Origin: Bolinopsis microptera
Lineage: Eukaryota > Ctenophora > Tentaculata > Lobata > Bolinopsidae
Length of the DNA stretch: 64,000 bases
Assembly (NCBI RefSeq): GCF_026151205.1
Contig: NC_087084.1
Coordinates: forward strand, 2,146,312-2,210,311
Reading direction: 5' to 3'
Below the pieces are notes generated by a model. The model worked only from the letters and a program-made list of their open reading frames with translations, made no database searches and was not told the origin of the DNA. Both the position numbers and the translations under genes were made by a program. This document shows positions 1 to 7,683 of this stretch, in pieces (the stretch's first letter is position 1; the number at the start of each line of letters is the position of its first letter).

Positions 1-632
1 TTCTGAAAATTTCTAATTTTCAAACTTTTCATCAGTCCTACGAACACACTGGGGAATGATAAAAAGATGCGAGCGTGCTGAATCACTCTACAGAGCATTT
101 AAAGCAAAATTCTTTAAATGCTCACTTTTGTATAATTTCCGACTTGATATCTCAAAATAATAACCTTCCGTAACAATTAACGACACTGTTCGACAACATG
201 GCGCTTTTGATGCATAAACACATTTTTCCATTAAAATTTTATCTTCGCCGCGTTCGCCTATAAAAATTTCAAAAATATATAAAGACTTTTATTGTTCAAA
301 ATGAAACAGGGGAATCATAACTTCATGAGTGCAACAAACAATATGTCAAATCTCATAACCAATAAAAACAATCAAAGACAATCAAAACACTAAAGAAATT
401 CACTAAAAAGGAGGAACGTGTAGCAGTGCATCCGGAAAGAGTTGACACGTTTTTGGAGAGAGCTGGTCCAAAACCTGAAATATTTAAATTTAATAGAGTG
501 TATTTAAGAATATTTATATTGTCCAAGAGTTGTGTTTCAAATACATAACAGTTAATAGTAATAAACTGAATGTGACGAAGCTTTACCAAACTTTTCAGTC
601 CTTCATAAATTCCAATAAATTTTGTAAAATTC

Positions 633-791
633 TCAATAATTTGTATAACCTTGAGACGTTTCAGGAGTAATGGAGACAATGTACTCAGTATTAGACTTTA
701 CAGCCTGACCGGCAATAACAGCGTCAACGTCAGAAACATTCTTTTTGAATATCGACAATCCTGTCTCTTTCCTCTTGCAGTCAACCTGCAT
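633..791 (-). other. Conserved short minus-strand frame, possible 3'-terminal exon
   Basis: This is a 52-codon frame from ATG (791-789) to TGA (635-633). A splice-acceptor-like sequence (pyrimidine-poor, ending TTTCACATGCAG) stops at 786, so the frame may instead be a terminal exon starting with Val-Asp-Cys at 785. The predicted peptide is hydrophilic and ends with a segment (NTEYIVSITPETSQGY) that looks like the last strands of a beta-sandwich domain, but I cannot assign a family. An in-frame TAG lies just upstream of the ATG. I found no convincing upstream exon: a possible donor (CCCCAG|GTAATG) in the unit has stops close by in all frames. Recognisable equivalents occur in every full unit, for example near 19857-20005, 24085-24235, 36757-36900 and 57845-57990. 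It may be non-coding. Confidence 0.3.
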
Positions 792-1053
792 GTGAAATTA
801 TATAAAGCATGACGCATATCATGATTGCAATGTTGACCAGTTAATGTTATAATACGTACGTGTAAACGAGCCTGACAAAATTGCTCGAGTTTACATTATC
901 TGGAGCTGGGGACCTCAGGCTATTTTATGTTCATAATCATATTAGAGATTCGGCGGAATGACAGGCTGAGCGCGGCCCAGTAAGGCTGAGCGCAGCCCAG
1001 TAAGAGTTTACACCGCGGTCTGTAAAACTTGGAAAGATCGCGAAATATTATAC

Positions 1054-1262
1054 TGGTGACAATTGGATAAATAATTTCGTTAAAAGAGACGAAGATGCAG
1101 CCAAACCAGCAGCTATAGAACCTGCCGACAAAAATGCCGCTCAACCTGCCGTCAAAGCTAAACCTGCAGGACGAAAAGGAAAACGGCAGTTCAACCGCCA
1201 GCCTCAAATCACATTCACTGATTCTCGGAGATTGCAAAGAGTCAACGATCGAAAGAACCTAA
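1054..1262 (+). pseudogene. 3' fragment of the array secreted-protein gene
   Basis: This fragment starts inside exon 2 at the Gly-Asp-Asn-Trp segment, directly fused at 1053-1055 to a distant upstream part of the unit with only one or two bases of microhomology. It keeps the Lys-Arg site, the Ala/Pro/acidic tail and the terminal Glu-Arg-Thr-stop (1260-1262). An extra G near 1169-1170 shifts the frame in the tail relative to the array consensus. Its residues match the main-array type (Asn, Asp and Lys where the 7684 copy has Asp, His and Arg). It lacks promoter, signal peptide and cysteines, so it is dead. Confidence 0.8.
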
Positions 1263-1327
1263 TCAAAGAAACGAAACTAAACTCACGTACGCAAAAGGTA
1301 AGAGGCAGTGACCCTCAGCCCACATGA

Positions 1328-1333
1328 AATAAA
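1328..1333 (+). terminator. Poly(A) signal of the fragment gene
   Basis: AATAAA lies 66 bp after the stop codon, in the context CATGAAATAAATGTT. The same hexamer at the same offset is seen in most array copies. Confidence 0.6.
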
Positions 1334-1368
1334 TGTTAAAAGAATGTAGAATATATCTTTTATAGTTT

Positions 1369-1599
1369 TAGAAAGATCACTAATGATAGCAAATTTGAGC
1401 ATGGTTAATAGTAATAATCAGTTTAGTAGGATTAATATACGGTAATACTTTATTTTAAGAATGTGATACTTTAACTTGGTAAGTGGTTTTAGTTTTTTTA
1501 TTTTATTTGAAATGAATAAACAGTAATTTTAGATATTTCATTTATTTTTTTCCAACCAAAAGTGCCTTATTCTTGCTTTTACATTAGTAATATATCATA
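1369..1599. other. AT-rich non-coding stretch
   Basis: This is AT-rich sequence with poly-T tracts near 1490-1510. I see no gene, repeat or RNA motif in it. Confidence 0.5.
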
Positions 1600-1800
1600 A
1601 GGATAAAAGGAGGGGAAAAAAGAAGAAAAGGAGGACGATCAGGAATATAAAAATAGGGGGACTGAATGAAGAAGGAGAGAGGAAGTAGGAGAGTATACTG
1701 TAGAAGGAGTAACACTAACAGGAGCAGTGGAGAGCGAAGAGAAGAAGAAGAAACGAGGAGAGGACGTTTAAGTAGGGAGAACTCAGAACTGAGTACGAGG
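1600..1800 (+). repeat. Polypurine-rich tract
   Basis: About 200 bases are strongly biased to A and G on the plus strand (runs of GGAG, GAAG and AAGAAG). The strand can be read as an open frame rich in Arg, Glu and Ser, but this follows from the base composition and I do not call it a gene. Such tracts can form triplex DNA. The noisy block B has a matching tract near 10780-10930. Confidence 0.6.
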
Positions 1801-2578
1801 AACTATAAGACGGGTGTTAACTTATTTAGAGTGTTCCACTATAGGAGACTAAAGTGACCGGGTAATAGTTGTGATTCTGTACTTCTGTACGTTCTAAACG
1901 TACTGGACATAATTTTCTTAAAGATGATCTATAGCAAAGACAAATGGAAACAACAATTTTGGGTTCGGTTTTAACGTTAATTCCATTATCATGCAGTTAT
2001 AATACATCGCAATAAATTTTCATAAATAATAGTAAAAAATTAAATATATCGTCCGCAATTTGCTGCATGCATAAGTATAACTTAATAATTCCCGTAATTC
2101 CATGAAGTTTTATTGGGATTTAGGGCCTTTTCTGTCAATAGATTTTGATTGTTAACTTGATACATTTAAAATGAACTAATCGAATAAATCAACCAATATT
2201 TTGAATTAAATTTTGATCATATGCGGCATGATATGCCAATCAAAGGACTGCTTATCAATTAAATCTACTTTTAAAACTTCAAAATATAAAACAGATCAAA
2301 ATTTAGATCAACATAGAGTGATTGGATTTAGTAATAATCTAACAATCTAACTTTAAATTTTCAATAACGTAGAATCTTTTAATTAATTCTATAACTACCA
2401 CTGAACTATTAAAAACAGCATTGATTACAGATGGTATAATGCCAATATAGCTGTAAACAATAACTGATAAACCTTCGGAGCTGACTCGTATAATAGTCAT
2501 TTCCAAATAACGTCTTATCACTATCCTCAAAAAGAATACGATCTCGTCGTAAACCACAAAGCTAAAAAGTTGAGGCTT
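1801..2578. other. AT-rich intergenic sequence
   Basis: Nothing recognisable. A 72-codon open frame on the minus strand at 2339-2557 has no family features, no neighbouring splice sites and ordinary AT-rich composition, so I treat it as chance. Confidence 0.5.
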
Positions 2579-2584
2579 TTTATT
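2579..2584 (-). terminator. Poly(A) signal of the Kelch gene
   Basis: AATAAA on the minus strand, 132 bp beyond the Kelch stop codon. It implies a 3' UTR of about 150 bases that contains the TGACGTCA repeats. Confidence 0.5.
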
Positions 2585-2599
2585 TCCCGAGACATTTCA

Positions 2600-2714
2600 T
2601 GACGTCATAGTTGTATAAATGACGTCATAGTTGTATAAATGACGTCACAAATTACAGCTGGGAAATGACGTCACAGTTGTATAAATGACGTCACGGTTGT
2701 ATTAGATGACGTTA
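2600..2714. repeat. Cluster of five TGACGTCA palindromes plus one variant
   Basis: The palindrome TGACGTCA, the full cAMP-response element, occurs at 2600, 2620, 2640, 2666 and 2686, with a one-base variant at 2707. Most are spaced 20 bp apart because they sit in a tandem repeat of the form TGACGTCA + TAGTTGTATAAA. They lie in the predicted 3' UTR of the Kelch gene and about 2 kb downstream of the PhyH start. They could bind CREB/ATF-type factors or simply be a palindromic minisatellite. A corrupted version is visible at about 11690-11790. Confidence 0.75.
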
Positions 2715-2716
2715 CA

Positions 2717-3365
2717 CTACAGCAGGGAAATGGATCCTGCCCCGGCATCAACGCGTGGAATGCTCATTTCTGCGACGTAAACCCACTTATTAGCTCGAAT
2801 ATCCAGCTTCTCCACAGTTTGTAGAGGTGATGATCCCAGAATACCTGGAATAAATGATTGGAATAAATAACTGGAATAAATGATTTATCTGGAGATTATG
2901 ACGTGGCAATTCTTGGGATTGAAGAGTAGCAAAATTTTTGTTTTTCTCAGGATTAAGTAATCAATTTGTATCCTACACTTAATTTGACGATCTGATAAAT
3001 CAATATTTACCGCCCACAGAATAGAGGTCCTCATTAAGAACTGCGACATCAACACCAGCTCTTTGAGTGTCCATCTCAGCAACTGCGCTCCACTTATCAG
3101 CACGAGGGTCGTACCTGAGTAGGGTTTATTAATGAAGAGGAAGGGATGGAGGGAGGGAGGGAGGGAGGGAGGGAGGGAGGGATGGAGGGAGGGGGAGGGA
3201 GGGAGGGAGGGAGGGAGGGAGGGAGGGAGGGAGGGAGGGAGGGAGGGAGGGAGGGAGGGAGGGAGGTGTATGATTTACCTTTCTACTGTTGCTAGAGGTC
3301 GTGTACCATCTAATCCTCCTACAGCATAGATACAATTGTTGAGTGATGTAACCCCTACCGCATAC
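2717..3365 (-). CDS. Kelch-repeat protein, last three coding exons (5' partial)
   Basis: Three minus-strand exons splice in frame: 3365-3279, 3114-3011 and 2844-2717, ending in TAG. Every border is CAG|exon|GT. The product shows two Kelch beta-propeller blades: first the sequence [17 protein letters not shown] followed by a Glu-Arg-Tyr-Asp-Pro motif and a conserved Trp, then a second Gly-Gly and Leu-Asp-x-Arg-x-Asn-Lys-Trp-Val. Kelch proteins usually have five to seven blades, and KLHL proteins also have BTB and BACK domains, acting as CUL3 ubiquitin-ligase adaptors. Here only the C-terminal end is present. A strong donor (AAAA|GTAAGT) near 3408 on the minus strand could mark one more tiny exon. 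The next sequence upstream is the PhyH gene, so the Kelch gene is either cut off or has PhyH nested in a long intron. Confidence 0.75.
3142..3266 (+). repeat. (GGGA)n microsatellite in the Kelch intron
   Basis: About 120 bases of nearly pure GGGA repeat lie inside the 164-bp intron between the Kelch exons ending at 3279 and starting at 3114. The plus strand is G-rich, so it can form G-quadruplexes. The Kelch transcript carries the complementary CCCT repeat. Frames rich in Gly/Arg or Pro/Ser across it are artefacts. Confidence 0.9.
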
Positions 3366-3658
3366 CTGAAATAAAGATCATATTATTATTTCTAAAAATT
3401 CGTTATTACTTACTTTTGGTGAACAGCTGTTTAATTGTTTTACATTTAAGCTATAAGGTTTTAGTGTGGGTGCATTGAACAATTATATAGCCGATAACAA
3501 AGATTTCACGTTTATTGTTTATAAAAAGCTATACTATCAACAATACAAAAAAATAACTTTATATTACTAACATAAAATATGAACTGTATATAAAAACGAT
3601 AATGTAAATCCTAACACTGATGAGGTATAACAAGACCAAACTAAGAAAGTAATACATC
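3366..3658. other. Spacer between PhyH end and Kelch exon
   Basis: AT-rich sequence of about 290 bp. Apart from the possible minus-strand splice donor near 3408, I see nothing recognisable. Confidence 0.5.
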
Positions 3659-3664
3659 TTTATT
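3659..3664 (-). terminator. Poly(A) signal overlapping the PhyH stop codon
   Basis: The minus strand reads AAATAAAG at the end of the PhyH frame, so AATAAA shares bases with the TAA stop. If used, the 3' UTR would be only about 15-30 nucleotides. Confidence 0.5.
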
Positions 3665-4679
3665 TAGCAGCTGTAACTGTCTTGTCGTTTGCAGGTAACA
3701 AAAAGTCCTTTCCAGTAAAATCACTGAAATTATCGCAACCCAATATAGCCGAATCAGGGACCCTCTCAATAGGCGAATACATAGGATGATGCCCGGTAAC
3801 CTCCTTCCTTCCTGCTGAGTTATCCCTCCTGTTATAAGCCAGAATCAGAGCTCTTCTTATCTTCTCCGAGTCATTCGGCTCACTCATATGCAGAACATTC
3901 GAGTGAAAGAACAGCGCATCACCGGGTGACATCTCCACAAAAAGGTGCCTAAACCTCCCCGTTTTATCCCCCTGAATCTCCTCCACTCTCTCCAGATTCG
4001 CCCCAGTTTGTCCAGCTACAAGCTCATGCTCGATCTTCCCGCACCTATGGGACCCTGCAATAACTTGAAGACACCCATTCTCCCTAGTACACGTATCCAG
4101 AGGGATGAAGACACTGAGAGCGTCAGGGGTAAGTAACCCGTTGTTGTACCAGTAACCATAGTCCTGGTGCCACTCCTGCTTCCCTCCTATCAGGGGCTCC
4201 TTCATCACCATCTTGCTGTGGTAGTGGTACACTTCTCCTCCTAGGAGTTGTTCAGCAGTGCTCACTACCTTCTCACACCTGCAACACCAACAAGTGACTA
4301 AAACAAGTAAACTCAAGTGTGAGGGGGTAAATTAACTTGTGCGGAGATAGTAAATCCACCATTCGTTAACGATTGTAGACTGACGGAAGGCAACATATTA
4401 TGAGAAATATGTCATTCATTACCTGCATATCATTCCAGTAACATCATCCCCAGGGGTATTCCATAAAACCATCCTTGGCATTCTGCCAGAAGCATCAGGA
4501 ATGCCATACCCAAACCTCTCGATAACATCCGTCTCTGTAAACACCCGGAGAGTATTGTCCACCTCGGAGGGAGCCAGGAAGTTCCTCAGTAGGATGTAGC
4601 CGTGAGTGTGGTAGTCGTGGAGGATGGAGGGAGTTAGGGTGAAGTGTGGGCTGAAGTTGTGTTCTCCTGGCAGTGGCAT
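3660..4679 (-). CDS. Phytanoyl-CoA dioxygenase (PhyH) family protein
   Basis: Two exons, 4679-4423 and 4278-3660, separated by a 144-bp GT-AG intron, give a complete 291-residue protein, a normal length for the family. These enzymes are Fe(II)- and 2-oxoglutarate-dependent hydroxylases. The iron-binding triad is visible: His123 and Asp125 in WHQDYGYW and the distal His216 in HSNVLHMSEPN. Arg228, in IRRALILAYNR, fits the 2-oxoglutarate-binding position. The segment NGCLQVIAGSH is typical of the family. I see no signal peptide, no membrane segment and no C-terminal peroxisomal SKL-type signal (it ends TAAK), so a cytosolic protein is likely and the substrate is unknown. The start is the first ATG of an open first exon. 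The gene has no evident functional link to the array. Sequence quality is good and the frame is intact. Confidence 0.9.
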
Positions 4680-5053
4680 GACTCTACACTCTACGTACTG
4701 TTACAAATATCCGATAGAGTGGAGCTAATAATAAAGTTAGAGGATTCAAAATTAAGGTGGTATGTTCAAGTCAGACTAAATCAATACTAACAAAAATACG
4801 ATTGAAAAACTGACTAAAAGCTGTTAAATTATTTCACCAGTCACAAATAATTTCAGAATGTAAGAGATACACACATGTGTTCAGGTAAACAGGCAAAGGT
4901 TATTTTCAGCTGCAGAGTTAGCGGTGTCCTGCCTTGTTAAAGCTCAAACTAGCTCTGTAGGGTAGTTTAACGTTATTTAACATATTTGTTACCGAACACT
5001 TTTGCTCTTTCGTATTTATATAAATAACTATGTCATTAATCATATATAATTAG
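4680..5053. other. Upstream region of PhyH up to the array border
   Basis: AT-rich 5' flank of the PhyH gene, probably holding its promoter. I could not place a clear TATA box. It contains a diverged copy of an array element at 4901-4970, described separately. Confidence 0.5.
4901..4970 (+). repeat. Diverged copy of an array element in the PhyH upstream region
   Basis: About 70 bases, from TATTTTCAGCTGCAGAGTTA to GTAGTTTAA, align with the array sequence at 5171-5240 (shared TTTCAGCTGCAGA, CGGTGTCC, GCCT, CTCAAACTAGCTCT and AGTTTA) with roughly a fifth of positions different. Both copies lie in good-quality sequence, so the differences are true substitutions. The array version sits 270 bp to the right in the same orientation. 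This could be a short dispersed repeat or an old local duplication of a regulatory element. Confidence 0.7.
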
Positions 5054-5278
5054 GTCTAGTACAGGGAGTACTTAGTGAGTGACCGGGACAATGTAGCATG
5101 AGGAGTGATTTAACACGCTCACACAGGCTGACTTTCAACTTCACCGCCACCTGCTTGAGTGATGATAGAAGTTAATTTCAGCTGCAGAATTCACCGGTGT
5201 CCCGCCTACTTAATGTTCAAACTAGCTCTTTCCTAGTTTACACCGGAGGCGCCATATAGAGAATTTCCTTGGATAGCT

Positions 5279-5443
5279 GTCACGTGACAGTCACGAGATA
5301 TCGATTGAGCGCGTTTACTGGTTGGATATATAGCGCGTGACATTGAGCTATCATGCAGACCCGATTACGCACCATATAAGGCGTAATTTAGAGCTGCATC
5401 TAGCACGTGATATTTGCAAAGCTAATTACACATCCATATAAGG
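5279..5443. promoter_or_regulatory. E-box and paired CArG-box cluster
   Basis: A clean copy of a motif cluster found in every unit. A ten-base palindrome GTCACGTGAC (E-box core CACGTG) lies at 5279-5288, and a second CACGTG at 5404-5409. Two perfect CArG boxes CCATATAAGG, each followed by CGTAATT, lie at 5372-5381 and 5434-5443, 62 bp apart. CACGTG is bound by bHLH factors and CC(A/T)6GG by SRF-type MADS factors. The cluster lies 300-400 bp beyond the gene of one unit and roughly 3 kb before exon 1 of the next, so it could act as an enhancer or drive an unseen transcript. No binding data support this. Confidence 0.5.
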
Positions 5444-5458
5444 CGTAATTAAGAGCTT

Positions 5459-5500
5459 GGAGTTGCAGTGGAGTTGCAGTGGAGTTGCAGGGAGTTGTAA
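5459..5500 (+). repeat. 11-bp minisatellite GGAGTTGCAGT
   Basis: The motif GGAGTTGCAGT occurs three times here, followed by a degenerate GGAGTTGTAAT. The clean unit at about 8770 has only one full motif, and most array units have two, so the copy number varies between units. Confidence 0.8.
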
Positions 5501-5856
5501 TAGCGTGAAATTGGGTGGTAATTCGATGATTAGGGGTACATACAAGTAAATATTTCGTCAACTATGTTGGTATAAAGCTAACTCTGGTTTAAGAACAGTG
5601 TGTGAGGACGCGTACAGATGGCAGTGCACTGATTTGTTGTTCAAATGGTTAGAATAAAGATTTGTCCGAACCGGCTGAAATCGTTGCTACGTTGAAAACT
5701 GTCTCGATTACCTTGTTACCTAGCTAGTAACTTGGTATGAAGAGAGAGTGCAAACCAGACGAAAGTAAGACGAAGTCTCGGGGATCGGGGATGCAGCCTA
5801 CAATGGGCGCATGAATATATAGAGGGCCCTAGGTTGCTCCCCAGATCGGGCAGTCC

Positions 5857-7060
5857 AACTACCCCAAACCAATTTTTTTCTCTAAGATAATTTCCTTTTT
5901 TCCCCCTAAAAAAATTTTCGAAAACCTTTCCCCCAGTCCTCTTAAAACTGGGAATTGAATAAGAAAATTCGACGTGTAACACCTACAGAGCATTTAAGCA
6001 AAATTCTAAAATTTCGCTCAGTTTTTGGTATAAATTTCCCGGGACTAAACTTGAAATCGCAAAATAAATGGTTTTATTTTAAAAATTTGTAATTTCCGAA
6101 AACAATTTAGACTATAGTTTCACAACATGGGGGGCGATTTTTTTGAAATACATTTAAATAACATTTTTCCAATTAAAAAATTTTAAATTTGCCCGAGGTT
6201 GCCCTTTTTAAAATTTCAAATAAATAATTAAAAATAAAAATTTTATTTAAAAGACCAGGGAAAAAACTCATAACCTTTTTTGAGGTCCCCAAAACATTGT
6301 TCATATCAAAAATTAACAATAAAAAAAAATCAAAATTAATACAAAGAAAACCTAAATGAAATTGGCATTAAAAAAATTTGTGAACTTTACATTTAATAAA
6401 AAATTTAAATTTTTTAGAAGAGTGGTCCAAAGAACCTGAAATAAAAAATGATTTAATTTAGGAAATTGCTATGGTCAGAAATGTGGCCAAATTTATTTTA
6501 ACAGTTTGATATGAAAATAACTGAAAAATGTGACAAGCTTCCCAAACATTTTCCAAAAAGTTTTAAATTCCAAAAAATAAAATAAAAAAAATTCTCCAAA
6601 AAAAAAAATTAAAGGTTTGGGTTTAACCTTGGAGACTTTAAGGAAAATTTAAAGAGACAATGACCCAGTAAAACCCTTAACACCCCTCCCCCGGCAATAA
6701 CCAGCTCCAACGTCAAAACTTTCCCTATTTTAAAAATATCGAAAAACCTTCCGTTCCTACGGGGGCAGTCCCTCCCCCAATTGAAAAAATTTAAAAGAAT
6801 GAAAATATCTTTAGTTCAATTAATTAATGTTTTTTAATTTTTATACTTAACGGTACGTGTAATTTTCGAGCCCTAACAAAATTCCCCCCTCGAGTTTAAT
6901 TATACCTCAGGCTTTATTTTAAATTTTCAAAACCCCCAGTTAAAATAAGAGATTTCCGGGCTGACTGACAGGCTGAGCGCGCGGGGCCCAGAAAAGGGCC
7001 CCCGACCCGCTTGCCCAGTAAGAAGTTTAAACACCCGTTGGTAAAATTTGGGATTGCGGG
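5857..7060 (+). repeat. Corrupted stretch of array unit
   Basis: The order of landmarks is the same as in the unit at 9130-9160 and 1-1040 (AGAGCATTTAAGCAAAATTC, the minus-strand short frame near 6620-6790, GGCTGAGCGCG near 6970), but the sequence is full of homopolymer runs, lost bases and extra A, C or G stretches. The damage falls equally on all parts, so I read it as low-quality consensus. No frame here should be trusted. Confidence 0.75.
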
Positions 7061-7516
7061 GATTGTATACTAAAAACGTAAGCGTTTTTATAAAATATTT
7101 TGGGAAAGAAACATGGGTTTGGTAAATTGGGCTGCTGTAAATCATGATTTTATTGTTACAAATATTAGTATTACATCTACATCTACCTTTCTTTTGTTGT
7201 TATACGGTTATTGTTTCTGATTCACTGTTTTTTGTCTGTTAAATATTTCACACTGTTTAAATTAGAGGGTTTGTGTTTCACTTTTTGCCAATGATATAAC
7301 TGTATAAGCCTATTTTTAAGAGTTAGAACTTCCGTAGGGTTTTGAAAAGCCACTATCTTGTAGAATTTGAAACTTACTAACATCTGAAAACATACGATTA
7401 AAAAAATAAAAATTTGTATCCTTAAGAGCAAAGACTCAGAGCAGAGAAACCTTCATTTCAGTTAATCACGTTTACTTTTAGTACGGACGTGCCTCAAGAA
7501 CTACTTTTTCCTGATT

Positions 7517-7560
7517 CTATAAAAAAATTATACTATTTTTTATAGTCAAATCAACATTCA
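7517..7560. repeat. Inverted repeat at a 1.1-kb deletion scar
   Basis: Perfect ten-base arms CTATAAAAAA (7517-7526) and TTTTTTATAG (7536-7545) enclose nine bases. With the next 15 bases, this short sequence replaces about 1.1 kb of the normal unit, which would hold the 5' flank, exon 1 and the start of the intron. Normal unit sequence resumes at GGTTATGTGG near 7564. The flanks are good quality, so the change is probably real. Confidence 0.7.
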
Positions 7561-7683
7561 ATAGGTTATGTGGTACAACCTAGCACAACCTAGTCAATGA
7601 GATTTTGGGTTTTCAAATTGGATAAAAAATCTTGTGTTAATTTTACAGTTAATTAAATTAAATAATTTAATTTTTATTTTCAG

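Larger units (their letters stand above)
1..1368 (+). repeat. Truncated array unit left of the PhyH/Kelch block
   Basis: This stretch matches the 4.2-kb array unit from its middle onward, in phase with 9163 and with every array unit. It runs to about 1053 and then jumps directly into the 3' part of the secreted-protein gene, so about 2 kb is missing, including exon 1, the intron and two thirds of exon 2. It ends at the shared sequence TATAGTTT, where the array continues with a TTA microsatellite but this copy enters unrelated sequence. It is among the best-preserved copies of the left half of the unit. Confidence 0.85.
1369..5053. other. Non-array block A with PhyH and Kelch genes
   Basis: This is a 3.7-kb segment with no counterpart in the ordinary array unit. 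There, the sequence TATAGTTT is joined to GTCTAGTACAGG by a short TTA microsatellite. The block holds a minus-strand PhyH-type gene and the 3' end of a minus-strand Kelch gene, plus non-coding flanks. Array sequence lies on both sides. I see no terminal inverted repeats, target-site duplication or transposase. It may be original flanking DNA captured during amplification, or an insertion into one unit that was later duplicated (see block B at about 10561-14061). Confidence 0.75.

Noticed and set aside
1666-1857. Open frame rich in Arg, Glu and Ser
   Set aside because: It follows directly from the polypurine composition, with no splice sites, family motifs or promoter.
2339-2557. 72-codon minus-strand frame
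   Set aside because: No recognisable features, AT-rich, downstream of the Kelch poly(A) signal, and not maintained in block B.
3129-3335. Gly/Arg-rich and Pro/Ser-rich repeat proteins on both strands
   Set aside because: They are translations of the GGGA microsatellite inside a Kelch intron.
1369-5053. Block A as a transposon
   Set aside because: No terminal repeats, target-site duplication or transposase; its genes are ordinary spliced cellular genes.
5716-5982. Minus-strand frame over the landmark GAGGGCCCTAGG region, recurring in array units
   Set aside because: It runs into corrupted sequence, has no start context or motif, and resembles the chance frames often found in repeats.
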